DNA of 64,000 nt from contig NZ_MSCT01000023.1 of NCBI RefSeq assembly GCF_001921865.1, positions 1-64,000 of the forward strand, in the 5' to 3' direction. The notes beneath the pieces are model-generated. The model was not told the origin of the DNA. It saw nothing but the letters and a program-made list of their open reading frames with translations, and ran no database searches. Below are positions 26,612 to 34,630 of the stretch, one piece after another. Position 1 is the stretch's first letter; the number at the start of each line of letters is the position of its first letter. Origin of the DNA: Pseudomonas chlororaphis (GTDB lineage Bacteria; Pseudomonadota; Gammaproteobacteria; Pseudomonadales; Pseudomonadaceae). The translations under genes were made by a program, and so were the position numbers.

Positions 26612-27094
26612 TCAGGCGTCGGCCTTGATTTCCTGATAGCGCTTTTCCAGCTCCTGGCGAATCTGCCGGCGTTGCTGGGCTTGCACGAAGCGGCGCTTGT
26701 CTTCGCTGGTTTCCGGCTGCAGGGGCGGCACGGCGGCGGGTTTGCGCTGGTCGTCGACCGCCACCATGGTGAAGAAGCAGCTGTTGGTGTGGCGCACCGA
26801 ACGCTCGCGGATATTCTCGGTGACCACCTTGATCCCGACTTCCATCGAGGTATTGCCGGTGTAGTTGACCGAGGCCAGGAAGGTCACCAGCTCGCCGACA
26901 TGGATCGGCTCGCGGAAGATCACCTGGTCCACCGACAGGGTCACCACATAGCGGCCGGCATAGCGGCTGGCGCAGGCGTAGGCGACTTCGTCGAGGTACT
27001 TGAGCAGGGTGCCGCCGTGGACATTGCCTGAGAAGTTGGCCATGTCAGGGGTCATCAATACCGTCATCGACAGCTGGGCGTTTCCGGGTTCCAT
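26612..27094 (-). CDS. Acyl-CoA thioesterase, hotdog fold
   Basis: A 160-residue protein hydrolysing acyl-CoA. The catalytic region NFSGNVHGGTLLKYLDEVAY (about 20-39) is the YciA/BACH pattern with its Asn and Asp. RHTNSCFFTMVAVD is the second conserved strand. The final 30 residues are charged and helical. Substrate chain length cannot be inferred. It is divergent from the KefB-type antiporter gene. Confidence 0.87.
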   Translation of the reverse strand: MEPGNAQLSMTVLMTPDMANFSGNVHGGTLLKYLDEVAYACASRYAGRYVVTLSVDQVIFREPIHVGELVTFLASVNYTGNTSMEVGIKVVTENIRERSVRHTNSCFFTMVAVDDQRKPAAVPPLQPETSEDKRRFVQAQQRRQIRQELEKRYQEIKADA

Positions 27095-27359
27095 AGCACA
27101 CTCACGGGTTTAGGCAGGGGTTGCGGGGCGCACCTCTGCGGGTGCTTGGTCAGGGTTTCAAACCATCGATAACGGGACGCTGCGCCCGCGGTCGCCGTCA
27201 CGCGACGATCTATCTGTTTCCATATATTGCACCGCCTTCCTGGCACAAGTCGCGATGTTATCTTTCAAAAGCCCGTCCCCAGGGCTTTTCCCGCTGGCCG
27301 GCAGGTCGCACGACGATCCGCGCCGTCCGCAAGAACATGACCCCAAGGAGCCCCACGCC

Positions 27360-29123
27360 ATGCATGCCATCAGCTTTATTCAGGACCTGGCAGTGATCAT
27401 GCTGGTCGCGGGCGTGGTGACCATCCTCTTTCACCGGCTCAAGCAGCCGGTGGTCCTCGGTTACATCGTCGCCGGCTTCATCATCGGGCCGCACACCCCG
27501 CCGTTCGGGTTGATCCACGACGAAGACACCATCAAGACCCTGGCCGAGCTGGGGGTGATCTTCCTGATGTTCTGCCTGGGCCTGGAGTTCAGCCTGCGCA
27601 AGCTGTTCAAGGTCGGCGCCACGGCCTTTATCGCGGCGTTCATGGAAATCGTGCTGATGATCTGGATCGGCTACGAAATCGGCCGCTGGTTCGACTGGAA
27701 CACCATGGACTCGCTGTTCCTCGGGGCGATCCTGGCGATTTCCTCGACCACCATCATCGTCAAGGCGCTCAACGACCTGAAGATGAAGAACCAGCGTTTC
27801 GCCCAGCTGATCTTCGGCGTACTGATCGTCGAGGACATCCTCGGCATTGGCATCATCGCCTTGCTCTCGAGCATCGCGGTCAGCGGCACGGTCAGTTCCG
27901 GGGAGGTGTTTTCCACCGTCGGCAAGCTCTCGCTGTTCATGATCGTCGCCCTGGTCATCGGCATCTTGCTGGTGCCGCGGCTGCTGGCCTACGTGGCCAA
28001 GTTCGAAAGCAACGAGATGCTGCTGATCACCGTGCTGGGGCTGTGCTTCGGTTTCTGCCTGCTGGTGGTCAAGCTGGAATACAGCATGGTGCTCGGCGCC
28101 TTCCTGATCGGCGCGATCATGGCCGAGTCGCGGCAACTGCTGAGGATCGAGCGCCTGATCGAGCCGGTGCGCGACATGTTCAGCGCCATCTTCTTTGTCG
28201 CCATCGGCCTGATGATCGACCCGCAGATCCTCCTGCAATACGCCTGGCCGATCGCGGTGATCACCGTCGCGGTGGTACTGGGCAAGATGCTGTCCTGCGG
28301 CCTGGGCGCCTTTATCGCCGGCAACGACGGACGTACTTCGCTGCGGGTCGGCATGGGCCTGTCGCAGATCGGCGAGTTCTCGTTCATCATCGCGGCGCTG
28401 GGCATGACCCTGCAGGTCACCAGCGACTTCCTGTATCCGGTGGCGGTCGCGGTGTCGGCCATTACTACTTTGCTCACGCCGTACCTGATCCGCGCCGCCG
28501 ACCCGCTGTCGCTGAAGCTCGCCGCCGTGCTGCCGACCCGCCTGAGCCGGGTGCTGGGCATGTACGGCGAATGGCTGCGCAGTATCCAGCCCCATGGCGA
28601 AGGCGCGCTGCTGGCGTCGATGATCCGGCGGATCCTGTTGCAGGTCGGGGTCAACCTGGCGCTGGTGGTGGCGATCTTCTTCTCCGGCGGCTTTTTCGCG
28701 GCGCGCATCGGCAGCTACCTGCAGGACTGGATCAGCGATCCGGGCTGGCAGAAAGCGTTGATCTGGGGCGGGGCGCTGCTGGTGTCGCTGCCGTTCCTGA
28801 TCGCCGCCTATCGCAAGCTCAAGGCCCTGTCGATGCTGCTGGCGGAGATGGGCGTGAAGCCGGAAATGGCCGGGCGCCACACCCAGCGCGTGCGCCGGGT
28901 GATCGCCGAGGTGATCCCGGTGTTGTCGCTGCTGGTGATCTTCCTGCTATTGGCGGCGCTGTCTTCGAGCATCCTGCCGACCACCGAGCTGCTGATGCTG
29001 ATTGCCGTGGTGACGGCGGCGGTGGCCGCGCTGCTGTGGCGCTGGTTCATTCGCGTGCACACCCGCATGCAGGTGGCCTTGCTGGATACCCTGGACAACC
29101 ACAAGGACGATGGCGCGCACTAA
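27360..29123 (+). CDS. CPA2-family cation:proton antiporter (KefB/YbaL type)
   Basis: A 587-residue inner-membrane antiporter. The first 390 residues hold about 12 membrane spans with the CPA2 core: HRLKQPVVLGYIVAGFIIGP, ELGVIFLMFCLGLEFS, AILAISSTTIIVKAL and VLIVEDILG. The C-terminal part (about 440-587) has further hydrophobic segments (455-475, 490-510, 540-585) in place of the RCK_N/TrkA-N NAD-binding domain found in KefB/KefC, so glutathione gating is not expected. It is probably a K+ or Na+/H+ exchanger. The start at 27360 has AAGGAG nine bases upstream. The stop overlaps the converging lipoprotein gene by four bases. Confidence 0.88.
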   Translation: MHAISFIQDLAVIMLVAGVVTILFHRLKQPVVLGYIVAGFIIGPHTPPFGLIHDEDTIKTLAELGVIFLMFCLGLEFSLRKLFKVGATAFIAAFMEIVLMIWIGYEIGRWFDWNTMDSLFLGAILAISSTTIIVKALNDLKMKNQRFAQLIFGVLIVEDILGIGIIALLSSIAVSGTVSSGEVFSTVGKLSLFMIVALVIGILLVPRLLAYVAKFESNEMLLITVLGLCFGFCLLVVKLEYSMVLGAFLIGAIMAESRQLLRIERLIEPVRDMFSAIFFVAIGLMIDPQILLQYAWPIAVITVAVVLGKMLSCGLGAFIAGNDGRTSLRVGMGLSQIGEFSFIIAALGMTLQVTSDFLYPVAVAVSAITTLLTPYLIRAADPLSLKLAAVLPTRLSRVLGMYGEWLRSIQPHGEGALLASMIRRILLQVGVNLALVVAIFFSGGFFAARIGSYLQDWISDPGWQKALIWGGALLVSLPFLIAAYRKLKALSMLLAEMGVKPEMAGRHTQRVRRVIAEVIPVLSLLVIFLLLAALSSSILPTTELLMLIAVVTAAVAALLWRWFIRVHTRMQVALLDTLDNHKDDGAH

Positions 29124-29962
29124 TCGCTGGCGCAGTCCAGCGGCTGGTCGCGCCAGCGTTGCCAGGCTTCGCCCCAGCCCTGTTCGTGGCCGACCTCGGG
29201 CAGGCTGACGGACTGCACGCAGACGGCCCGTGGGCCCAGCGCCTGGCGATAGGTCGGGTACAGGCTGGCAGGCACGCTGCGGTCGGCCTGGCCGAGCAGA
29301 TGCCGTTGCGGCACTCGGGCCAGTCGTTGCGCCTGGTCCAGCGGGTCGAGGGAGCCTTGCAACGGGCTTAGCGCCAGCGCCTCGGCCCACAGCCGCGGGC
29401 TCAGGTTGCCGGCCAGGGTCTGTACCTGGGCAATGTCATCTCGCCGCGCGGCCAGCAGCAACGCCAGTGCGGCGCCGCCGGAATACCCGACCAGCTCGAA
29501 ATCCCGGTTGCCGTAACGCTGCTTGAGGCGGTCGAGGGCCTGGTCGAGGCTGTCCAATACCGCTGACGAGAAGCGCTGGTCGGTCCACAGGTTCGTGGTG
29601 CAGCCGGCGGCACTGACGAACTGGCAGGGGCGGGCCAGGTAGACACTCGGACGGGGATCGCTCAGCGCCAGTTGCGCCATCAGCAGGTGCCGTGGGCTGG
29701 GGTCGAGGCTGGGTTGACGGGACGTCGCCCAGGCATGGCCGTCGCCTTCGAGGTAGATGCGCAGGCGCGGCTGTTGCGTGGGTTGCACGGGCAGGCTGCT
29801 GGCCAGGGGGAAGGGCGAGGTGGGCAAGACGTCGACCCGATGGGCGTACTGGCTGCTCAGCGCTTGCAGCCGAGCCATCGGTGCCTGGCAACCCGCCAGC
29901 AAGCTGCTGGCGAGTAGCGTCGACCCGGCGATCAAGCGAATGTCGCGATAGCGGGCGGACAC
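29120..29962 (-). CDS. Lipoprotein with an alpha/beta-hydrolase-like domain
   Basis: About 280 residues from the GTG at 29962; a TTG 13 codons upstream is possible but without a ribosome site. A lipobox LLAGC (Cys about residue 25) marks it as a lipoprotein. The body includes a glycosylated-sounding but undefined YLEGDGHAW stretch, LARPCQFV, and GYSGGAA, which looks like a serine-hydrolase nucleophile elbow, with a late Asp (GQADRSVP) and His (EVGHEQGW) in good positions for a triad. So it is probably an envelope-bound esterase-type hydrolase of unknown substrate. It may share a transcript with the SUKH gene 45 bases upstream. Confidence 0.68.
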   Translation of the reverse strand: MSARYRDIRLIAGSTLLASSLLAGCQAPMARLQALSSQYAHRVDVLPTSPFPLASSLPVQPTQQPRLRIYLEGDGHAWATSRQPSLDPSPRHLLMAQLALSDPRPSVYLARPCQFVSAAGCTTNLWTDQRFSSAVLDSLDQALDRLKQRYGNRDFELVGYSGGAALALLLAARRDDIAQVQTLAGNLSPRLWAEALALSPLQGSLDPLDQAQRLARVPQRHLLGQADRSVPASLYPTYRQALGPRAVCVQSVSLPEVGHEQGWGEAWQRWRDQPLDCASD

Positions 29963-30007
29963 CGCCTGCCGGAGTTGGGCCAGCGGGGCTGAACCGGGCA
30001 AGGCCGA

Positions 30008-30415
30008 TCAGCTTTCCAGCCAGACGTCCCGTGCCCAGTGCCACACCGATTCCCAGGAGTCTTCGGTGATCAGTTCTTCTTCGCCAGACCACAGCACCAC
30101 GGTGCCGTCTTCTTCGACGCAGTAGTAGTCGTCGCCGTCCTGGCAGATCGGGATCAACTCGCGCGGTACGCCCATGTCCCAGGCGGTCGCGGCGACTTCC
30201 GGCAGGTAAGTGTGGGATTGCGGGTCGGTCACGGTGACCGGCTCGAGGCTGCCGTAGACCACATCGCTTACGGTCAACAGGAACTCTTTGAAGACGAACG
30301 GAATGTTGATGAACAGCTGTTCTTCGATTTCCACCAGCAGGTCTTCATCCGGCAGTTCCAGGGGAACGGGTACCGGTTCGTTGGCTTCACGGAGTTGCTC
30401 GATGACTTCTTCCAC
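30008..30415 (-). CDS. SMI1/KNR4 (SUKH) family protein
   Basis: A 135-residue acidic protein. I place the start at the GTG at 30415, which has AGAGGA nine bases before it and gives MEEVIEQLREA. The core LPDEDLLVEIEEQLFINIP, PFVFKEFLLTVSDVVYGSLEP and CQDGDDYYCVEEDGTVVLW fits the SUKH fold. SUKH members often serve as immunity proteins against secreted nucleases, but no toxin gene is nearby, and this one sits in a conserved core neighbourhood. A housekeeping protein-binding role is more likely. Confidence 0.8.
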   Translation of the reverse strand: MEEVIEQLREANEPVPVPLELPDEDLLVEIEEQLFINIPFVFKEFLLTVSDVVYGSLEPVTVTDPQSHTYLPEVAATAWDMGVPRELIPICQDGDDYYCVEEDGTVVLWSGEEELITEDSWESVWHWARDVWLES

Positions 30416-30500
30416 GGCCTGGGTCCTCTTAGCTCTATGGCGCGATTTGATAGACGGCGGTTTATACAGTAGCTCGCTATAAGTGCAATCGTGAAATGCA

Positions 30501-30524
30501 AAACCCCGACTGAAGTCGGGGTTT
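30501..30524 (-). terminator. Intrinsic terminator of the Tim44-like gene
   Basis: AAACCCCGAC-TGAA-GTCGGGGTTT is a 10-bp perfect stem with a 4-base loop, ending in a T tract on the minus strand. It lies about 28 bp downstream of the leftward Tim44-like gene and upstream of the SUKH gene, separating the two transcripts. Confidence 0.85.
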
Positions 30525-30552
30525 GCGATTACTGATGTGACACTGCAAAGGA

Positions 30553-31431
30553 TCAGCCGTTCTGGCGGATACCCGCAACCAGCCAAGGCTGGTTTTCGCC
30601 TTGGGCGCGTTCCATGTTCCAGCTTTCGCTGAAGGCTTCGCCCTGGTCGAAACGCGAGGTCTTCGACACGCCGTTGAAGGTCAGGGTCGCGATGGTCTTG
30701 TCGGCGCGGTCGTCGACGCCTTCAAGCTGCACGCTGAGGTTGTCGATGTAGGTCGACTGGAAGCCGTCGCCCAGGTCGGCACGTTCCTGTTTCAGGAATT
30801 GCAGCATCTGCGGGGTCACGAACTCGGCGATCTTGTCCATTTCGTTGGCGTCCCAGTGTTGCTGCAGGGACTGGAAGTGGTTGCGCGCGGCTTCGACGAA
30901 GCGCTCTTCGTTGAACCAGGCCGGAGCGTTGATCACCGGACGGGCCGCTGCGGCAGGCGCGGCGGAACCACCGAAGATCGAACCCTGGGCCGGCTTCTGC
31001 TCGAAGACTTCACGCTGCATCGGCGCGTGGCCGGCCGGAGCGTATTGCTCCTGCTGCTTGCGACGACGAGCGGCGATGAAGCGGAAGACCAGGAAGGCGA
31101 TGACCGCCATGATCAGGATGTCGAAGATCTGCATGCCCTGGAAGCCGTCGCCCATGAACATGGAGGCCAGCAGGCCGCCCGCGGCGATACCGGCCAGAGG
31201 GCCGAGCCAGCGCGAAGCACCGCCGGCCTTGGCGGCAGCGCCTGCGGCACCGGCCGCCCCGGCGGTCGCTGCAGTGGAGCCCATGCCGGAAGAGGACGGA
31301 GCCATCTGGCTGGTCTGGTGGGTCGGCGCGGCGCCAGCGCTTTTGCCGCCACCGAAGCGCTTGGCGTTGGCGTCGAGGCTCATCGTCAGGCCGATGCACA
31401 ACGCCATGGCGATGCTAAGAAAACGTTTCAT
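30553..31431 (-). CDS. Tim44-like domain protein
   Basis: A 292-residue inner-membrane-associated protein. A signal-like segment (1-27, ending DANAK) is followed by a Gly/Ala/Ser-rich low-complexity stretch (about 30-78). Next come two hydrophobic segments (about 80-98 and 105-123), a basic patch, and the Tim44/MBA1 domain (about 170-292, beginning WFNEERFVEAARNHF). Tim44-like domains bind membranes and proteins; the bacterial role is unknown. The start at 31431 (MKRFLSIAMAL) is preferred over an ATG five codons upstream. It ends in a strong terminator. Confidence 0.85.
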   Translation of the reverse strand: MKRFLSIAMALCIGLTMSLDANAKRFGGGKSAGAAPTHQTSQMAPSSSGMGSTAATAGAAGAAGAAAKAGGASRWLGPLAGIAAGGLLASMFMGDGFQGMQIFDILIMAVIAFLVFRFIAARRRKQQEQYAPAGHAPMQREVFEQKPAQGSIFGGSAAPAAAARPVINAPAWFNEERFVEAARNHFQSLQQHWDANEMDKIAEFVTPQMLQFLKQERADLGDGFQSTYIDNLSVQLEGVDDRADKTIATLTFNGVSKTSRFDQGEAFSESWNMERAQGENQPWLVAGIRQNG

Positions 31432-31611
31432 AAAGGGAATTCCCATTTGTGGATGGCACGCGCGCCATGTTGCACAGGTGAAGTGTCACTGGCTAGCGAC
31501 AGAGTGTTTCGGGCTTTTGCCTGACAGCCGGGGTTCAGCTTCGGTCGAGGCAGCGGGCCCTGTACGGGTTTGTCCGTTGCCGGGCGGCGATGGTTCAGCG
31601 CCGACGACGCC

Positions 31612-32052
31612 TCAGCGTTTCAGCGCCAGGACCACGACGCCGGCGAAGATCAGGCCGATGCCGCTCCATTGCCGCAGGTCGAGTTTCTCGCCCAGGAGCA
31701 GCACGCCCAGGAGGGCGACGAACACCACGCTGAGCTTGTCGACCGGCGCGACGAGCGAGGCCGGCCCGACTTTCAGCGCACGGAAGTAGCAGATCCACGA
31801 AGCGCCGGTGGCCAGCCCGGAGAGCACCAGGAACAGGTAGCTCTTGGCCGAGATCGACCCCAGGGACTGATATTGGCCCGTGGCGTACAAAATCAAGGCC
31901 AGGCTGAACAGCACCACCACGGTACGCAGCAGGGTGGCGAAGTCGGAGTTGAGGTTTTCGATGCCGATCTTGGCGAAGATCGCGGTCAGGGCGGCGAACG
32001 CCGCCGACAGCAGGGCCCAGAATGTCCAGGAGGAAAAGAAGCCTGAGCCCAT
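31612..32052 (-). CDS. EamA/DMT-family half-size membrane transporter
   Basis: 146 residues with five hydrophobic helices (about 8-25, 38-58, 70-92, 98-118, 122-143). This is one EamA repeat, with GLATGASWICYFRALKVGPAS and the VAPVDKLSVVFVALLGVLLL end motif. Full DMT exporters have two repeats in about 300 residues, so this half-size form must dimerise. It resembles the small EamA-type proteins used for undecaprenyl or metabolite flipping, but no substrate can be named. GGGAG precedes the ATG at 32052. Confidence 0.85.
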   Translation of the reverse strand: MGSGFFSSWTFWALLSAAFAALTAIFAKIGIENLNSDFATLLRTVVVLFSLALILYATGQYQSLGSISAKSYLFLVLSGLATGASWICYFRALKVGPASLVAPVDKLSVVFVALLGVLLLGEKLDLRQWSGIGLIFAGVVVLALKR

Positions 32053-32088
32053 GTGTTACTCCCTTGCGCCTTGAATGGAGCATCCCTT

Positions 32089-32187
32089 GCAGGAGCGAGC
32101 TTGCTCGCGATAGCCGCGAAGCGGCTAATTCTCTCGGTAGAACGCGTCATCGTTGACGATTTTTTCGCGAGCAAGCTCGCTCCTACA
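32089..32187. repeat. REP pair between EamA gene and uvrD
   Basis: Inverted REP copies (GCAGGAGCGAGCTTGCTCGCGA left; TTCGCGAGCAAGCTCGCTCC right), with the internal GATAGCCGCGAAGCGGC hairpin and CGTCATCGTTGACGAT palindrome typical of the longer form of this family. Confidence 0.85.
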
Positions 32188-32200
32188 CCTACGGGGTTGT

Positions 32201-34384
32201 TCAGATGGCTTCGAGCTTGGCGTAGCCGAGCATCAGCCACTTGCTGCCTTCGCTGAAATTCACCTGGACCCGGGCCTGGGCGCCGGCGCCTTCGAAGTTG
32301 AGGATCACCCCGTCGCCGAACACCGAGTGGCGCACGGCCTGGCCGAGGCTGAGGCCGGTGTCCGGGATCTCGCTGCCGCCGAACAGGCTGCTGGTGCTTT
32401 GCGACTGGCCACCGCCGAACGGACGGCTGACGCTGTTGGACAGGCGCACTTCCTGGATCAGCCCTTTCGGTACTTCCCGTACGAAACGCGAAACCTTGTT
32501 GTAGGTCTCGCTGCCGTACAGGCGCCGGGTCTCGGCGTAGGTCATTACCAGGTTCTGCATCGCCCGGGTGATGCCGACATAGGCCAGGCGGCGTTCTTCT
32601 TCAAGGCGGCCGGGTTCCTCCAGGCTCATCTTGTGGGGGAACAGGCCTTCTTCCATGCCCACCAGGAACACGTAGGGGAATTCCAGGCCCTTGGCGCTGT
32701 GCAGGGTCATCAGCTGGATGCTGTCTTCGTGCTCGTCGGCCTGGGTGTCGCCGGCTTCCAGCGACGCGTGGCCAAGGAACGCCGCCAGTGGCGTCAGCTC
32801 CTCGTCCTCTTCGGTGTGTTCGAAGTTGCGCGCGGCGCTGACCAGTTCCTCGAGGTTTTCCACCCGGGCCTGGCCTTTCTCGCCTTTTTCCGCTTCGTGA
32901 TAGGCGATCAGGCCGGATTGCTCGATCACGGCCTGGGTCATCAGGTGCAGCGGCATCTCGGCGGTGACGGTCGCCAGGTGCTCGATCAGTTCCATGAAGG
33001 CGTTCAAGGCGCCGGCGGCACGTCCGGCCAGGCCTTTATTGACCACCAGCTGGCGCATCGCTTCCCACATCGACACATGGCTGTGGCGCGCGTGTTCGCG
33101 AATCGCTTCGACGGTCTTCTCGCCGATGCCGCGGGCCGGTACGTTGATCACCCGCTCCAGCGCCGCGTCGTTGCCGCGACCTTCCAGCAAGCGCAGGTAG
33201 GCCATGGCGTTCTTGATCTCGGCGCGCTCGAAGAAGCGCTGGCCGCCGTAGATGCGGTACGGAATGCGCTCGCGCAGCAGGGCCTCCTCCAGCACCCGGG
33301 ACTGGGCGTTGGAGCGATACAGAATGGCGATATCGCTGCGCGCCATGCCGGTTTTCAGGGCGCTTTCGATGGTTTCCACCACGTAGCGCGCTTCGTCGTG
33401 TTCGTTGAAGGCGGCGTACAGGTTGATCGCTTCGCCTTCGCCGCCGTCGGTCCACAGTTCCTTGCCCAGGCGCCCGGTGTTGTTGGCGATCAGGGCGTTG
33501 GCGGCCTTGAGGATACCGGCGGTGGAGCGGTAGTTCTGTTCCAGGCGGATCACCTCGGTATCGGGGAAGTCCGCGGAATACTGGTGGATGTTCTCGATTT
33601 TCGCGCCGCGCCAGCCGTAGATCGACTGGTCGTCGTCGCCCACCACCATCAGGCTGTCGCCGCCCTTGGCCAGGAGGCGCAACCAGGCGTACTGCACGGC
33701 GTTGGTGTCCTGGAACTCGTCCACCAGCACGTGGCGGAAGCGCTTCTGGTAATGCGCCAACAGGCCCGGGTGGTCGCGCCACAGGTCGAGGGCGCGCAGC
33801 AGCAGCTCGGAGAAGTCGATGACCCCGGCGCGCTGGCAGGCGGCCTCGTAGGCCTCGTAGATGCCGCGCATGGTGGCCAGGAACAGGTCGCCGCTGGCCT
33901 GGATGTGTTGCGGGCGCAGGCCTTCGTCCTTCTGCCCGTTGATGAACCACTGGGCCTGTCGGGCCGGCCAGCGCTGCTCGTCCAGGCCGAGGTCGCGGAT
34001 CACCCGCTTGACCAGGCGTTGCTGGTCGTCGCTGTCGAGGATCTGGAAGGTCTGGCTCAGGCCGGCTTCTTGCCAGTGCGCCCGCAGCAGGCGGTGCGCC
34101 AGGCCGTGGAAGGTGCCGACCCACATGCCGGCCGGGTTGATGCCCATCAACTGCTCGATGCGCTGGCGCATCTCGGCAGCGGCCTTGTTGGTGAAGGTCA
34201 CCGACAGGACGGAATGGGGCGAGGCGTTCTCGACCTGGATCAACCAGGCGATACGGTGCACCAGCACTCGGGTTTTACCGGAGCCAGCACCGGCCAGGAC
34301 CAACTGACGACCCAAGGAGGCGGCTACGGCCTGGCGTTGGGCATCGTTGAGGGAGTTCAACAGGAGGGAGAGATCATCGCGCAT
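32201..34384 (-). CDS. uvrD: DNA helicase II UvrD
   Basis: A 727-residue superfamily 1A 3'-5' helicase used in mismatch and nucleotide excision repair. Walker A AGAGSGKT is at 31-38. Later motifs VDEFQDTN (II), GDDDQSIYGWRGA (III), LEQNYRST (IV), MTLHSAKGLEFPYVFLVGME (V) and EERRLAYVGITRA (VI) are all intact. The length and the C-terminal Tudor-like tail (GDGVILNFEGAGAQARVQVNF) agree with UvrD rather than Rep. It is divergent from the GGDEF/EAL gene, as in P. aeruginosa. Confidence 0.95.
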   Translation of the reverse strand: MRDDLSLLLNSLNDAQRQAVAASLGRQLVLAGAGSGKTRVLVHRIAWLIQVENASPHSVLSVTFTNKAAAEMRQRIEQLMGINPAGMWVGTFHGLAHRLLRAHWQEAGLSQTFQILDSDDQQRLVKRVIRDLGLDEQRWPARQAQWFINGQKDEGLRPQHIQASGDLFLATMRGIYEAYEAACQRAGVIDFSELLLRALDLWRDHPGLLAHYQKRFRHVLVDEFQDTNAVQYAWLRLLAKGGDSLMVVGDDDQSIYGWRGAKIENIHQYSADFPDTEVIRLEQNYRSTAGILKAANALIANNTGRLGKELWTDGGEGEAINLYAAFNEHDEARYVVETIESALKTGMARSDIAILYRSNAQSRVLEEALLRERIPYRIYGGQRFFERAEIKNAMAYLRLLEGRGNDAALERVINVPARGIGEKTVEAIREHARHSHVSMWEAMRQLVVNKGLAGRAAGALNAFMELIEHLATVTAEMPLHLMTQAVIEQSGLIAYHEAEKGEKGQARVENLEELVSAARNFEHTEEDEELTPLAAFLGHASLEAGDTQADEHEDSIQLMTLHSAKGLEFPYVFLVGMEEGLFPHKMSLEEPGRLEEERRLAYVGITRAMQNLVMTYAETRRLYGSETYNKVSRFVREVPKGLIQEVRLSNSVSRPFGGGQSQSTSSLFGGSEIPDTGLSLGQAVRHSVFGDGVILNFEGAGAQARVQVNFSEGSKWLMLGYAKLEAI

Positions 34385-34630
34385 CGGGGCATTCTAGGGG
34401 GCTGGCGCACCCCGGGCAAACCAAGCTTTGCTTTAGCCGATAAAAGAGCGTCGGGGACGACCGGTCGGTCACGGGCCGTAGCCGTTGGCCGGGCTTGGCT
34501 GTAGGTATTTCGCCCGGATCGACGCTTGGGCGTATTTACCGATTTTATGGTTCCAGGCTGTTTGGTCCGGGCGTTTGCTTGTGTATGCTCCGGCGACGTT
34601 TCGGGCTCAATCATTATAAGAACACTGCCT

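Noticed and set aside
30008..30415. SUKH protein as an immunity gene of a contact-dependent toxin system
   Set aside because: No toxin, Rhs, VgrG or CdiA-type gene nearby and the neighbourhood is core.
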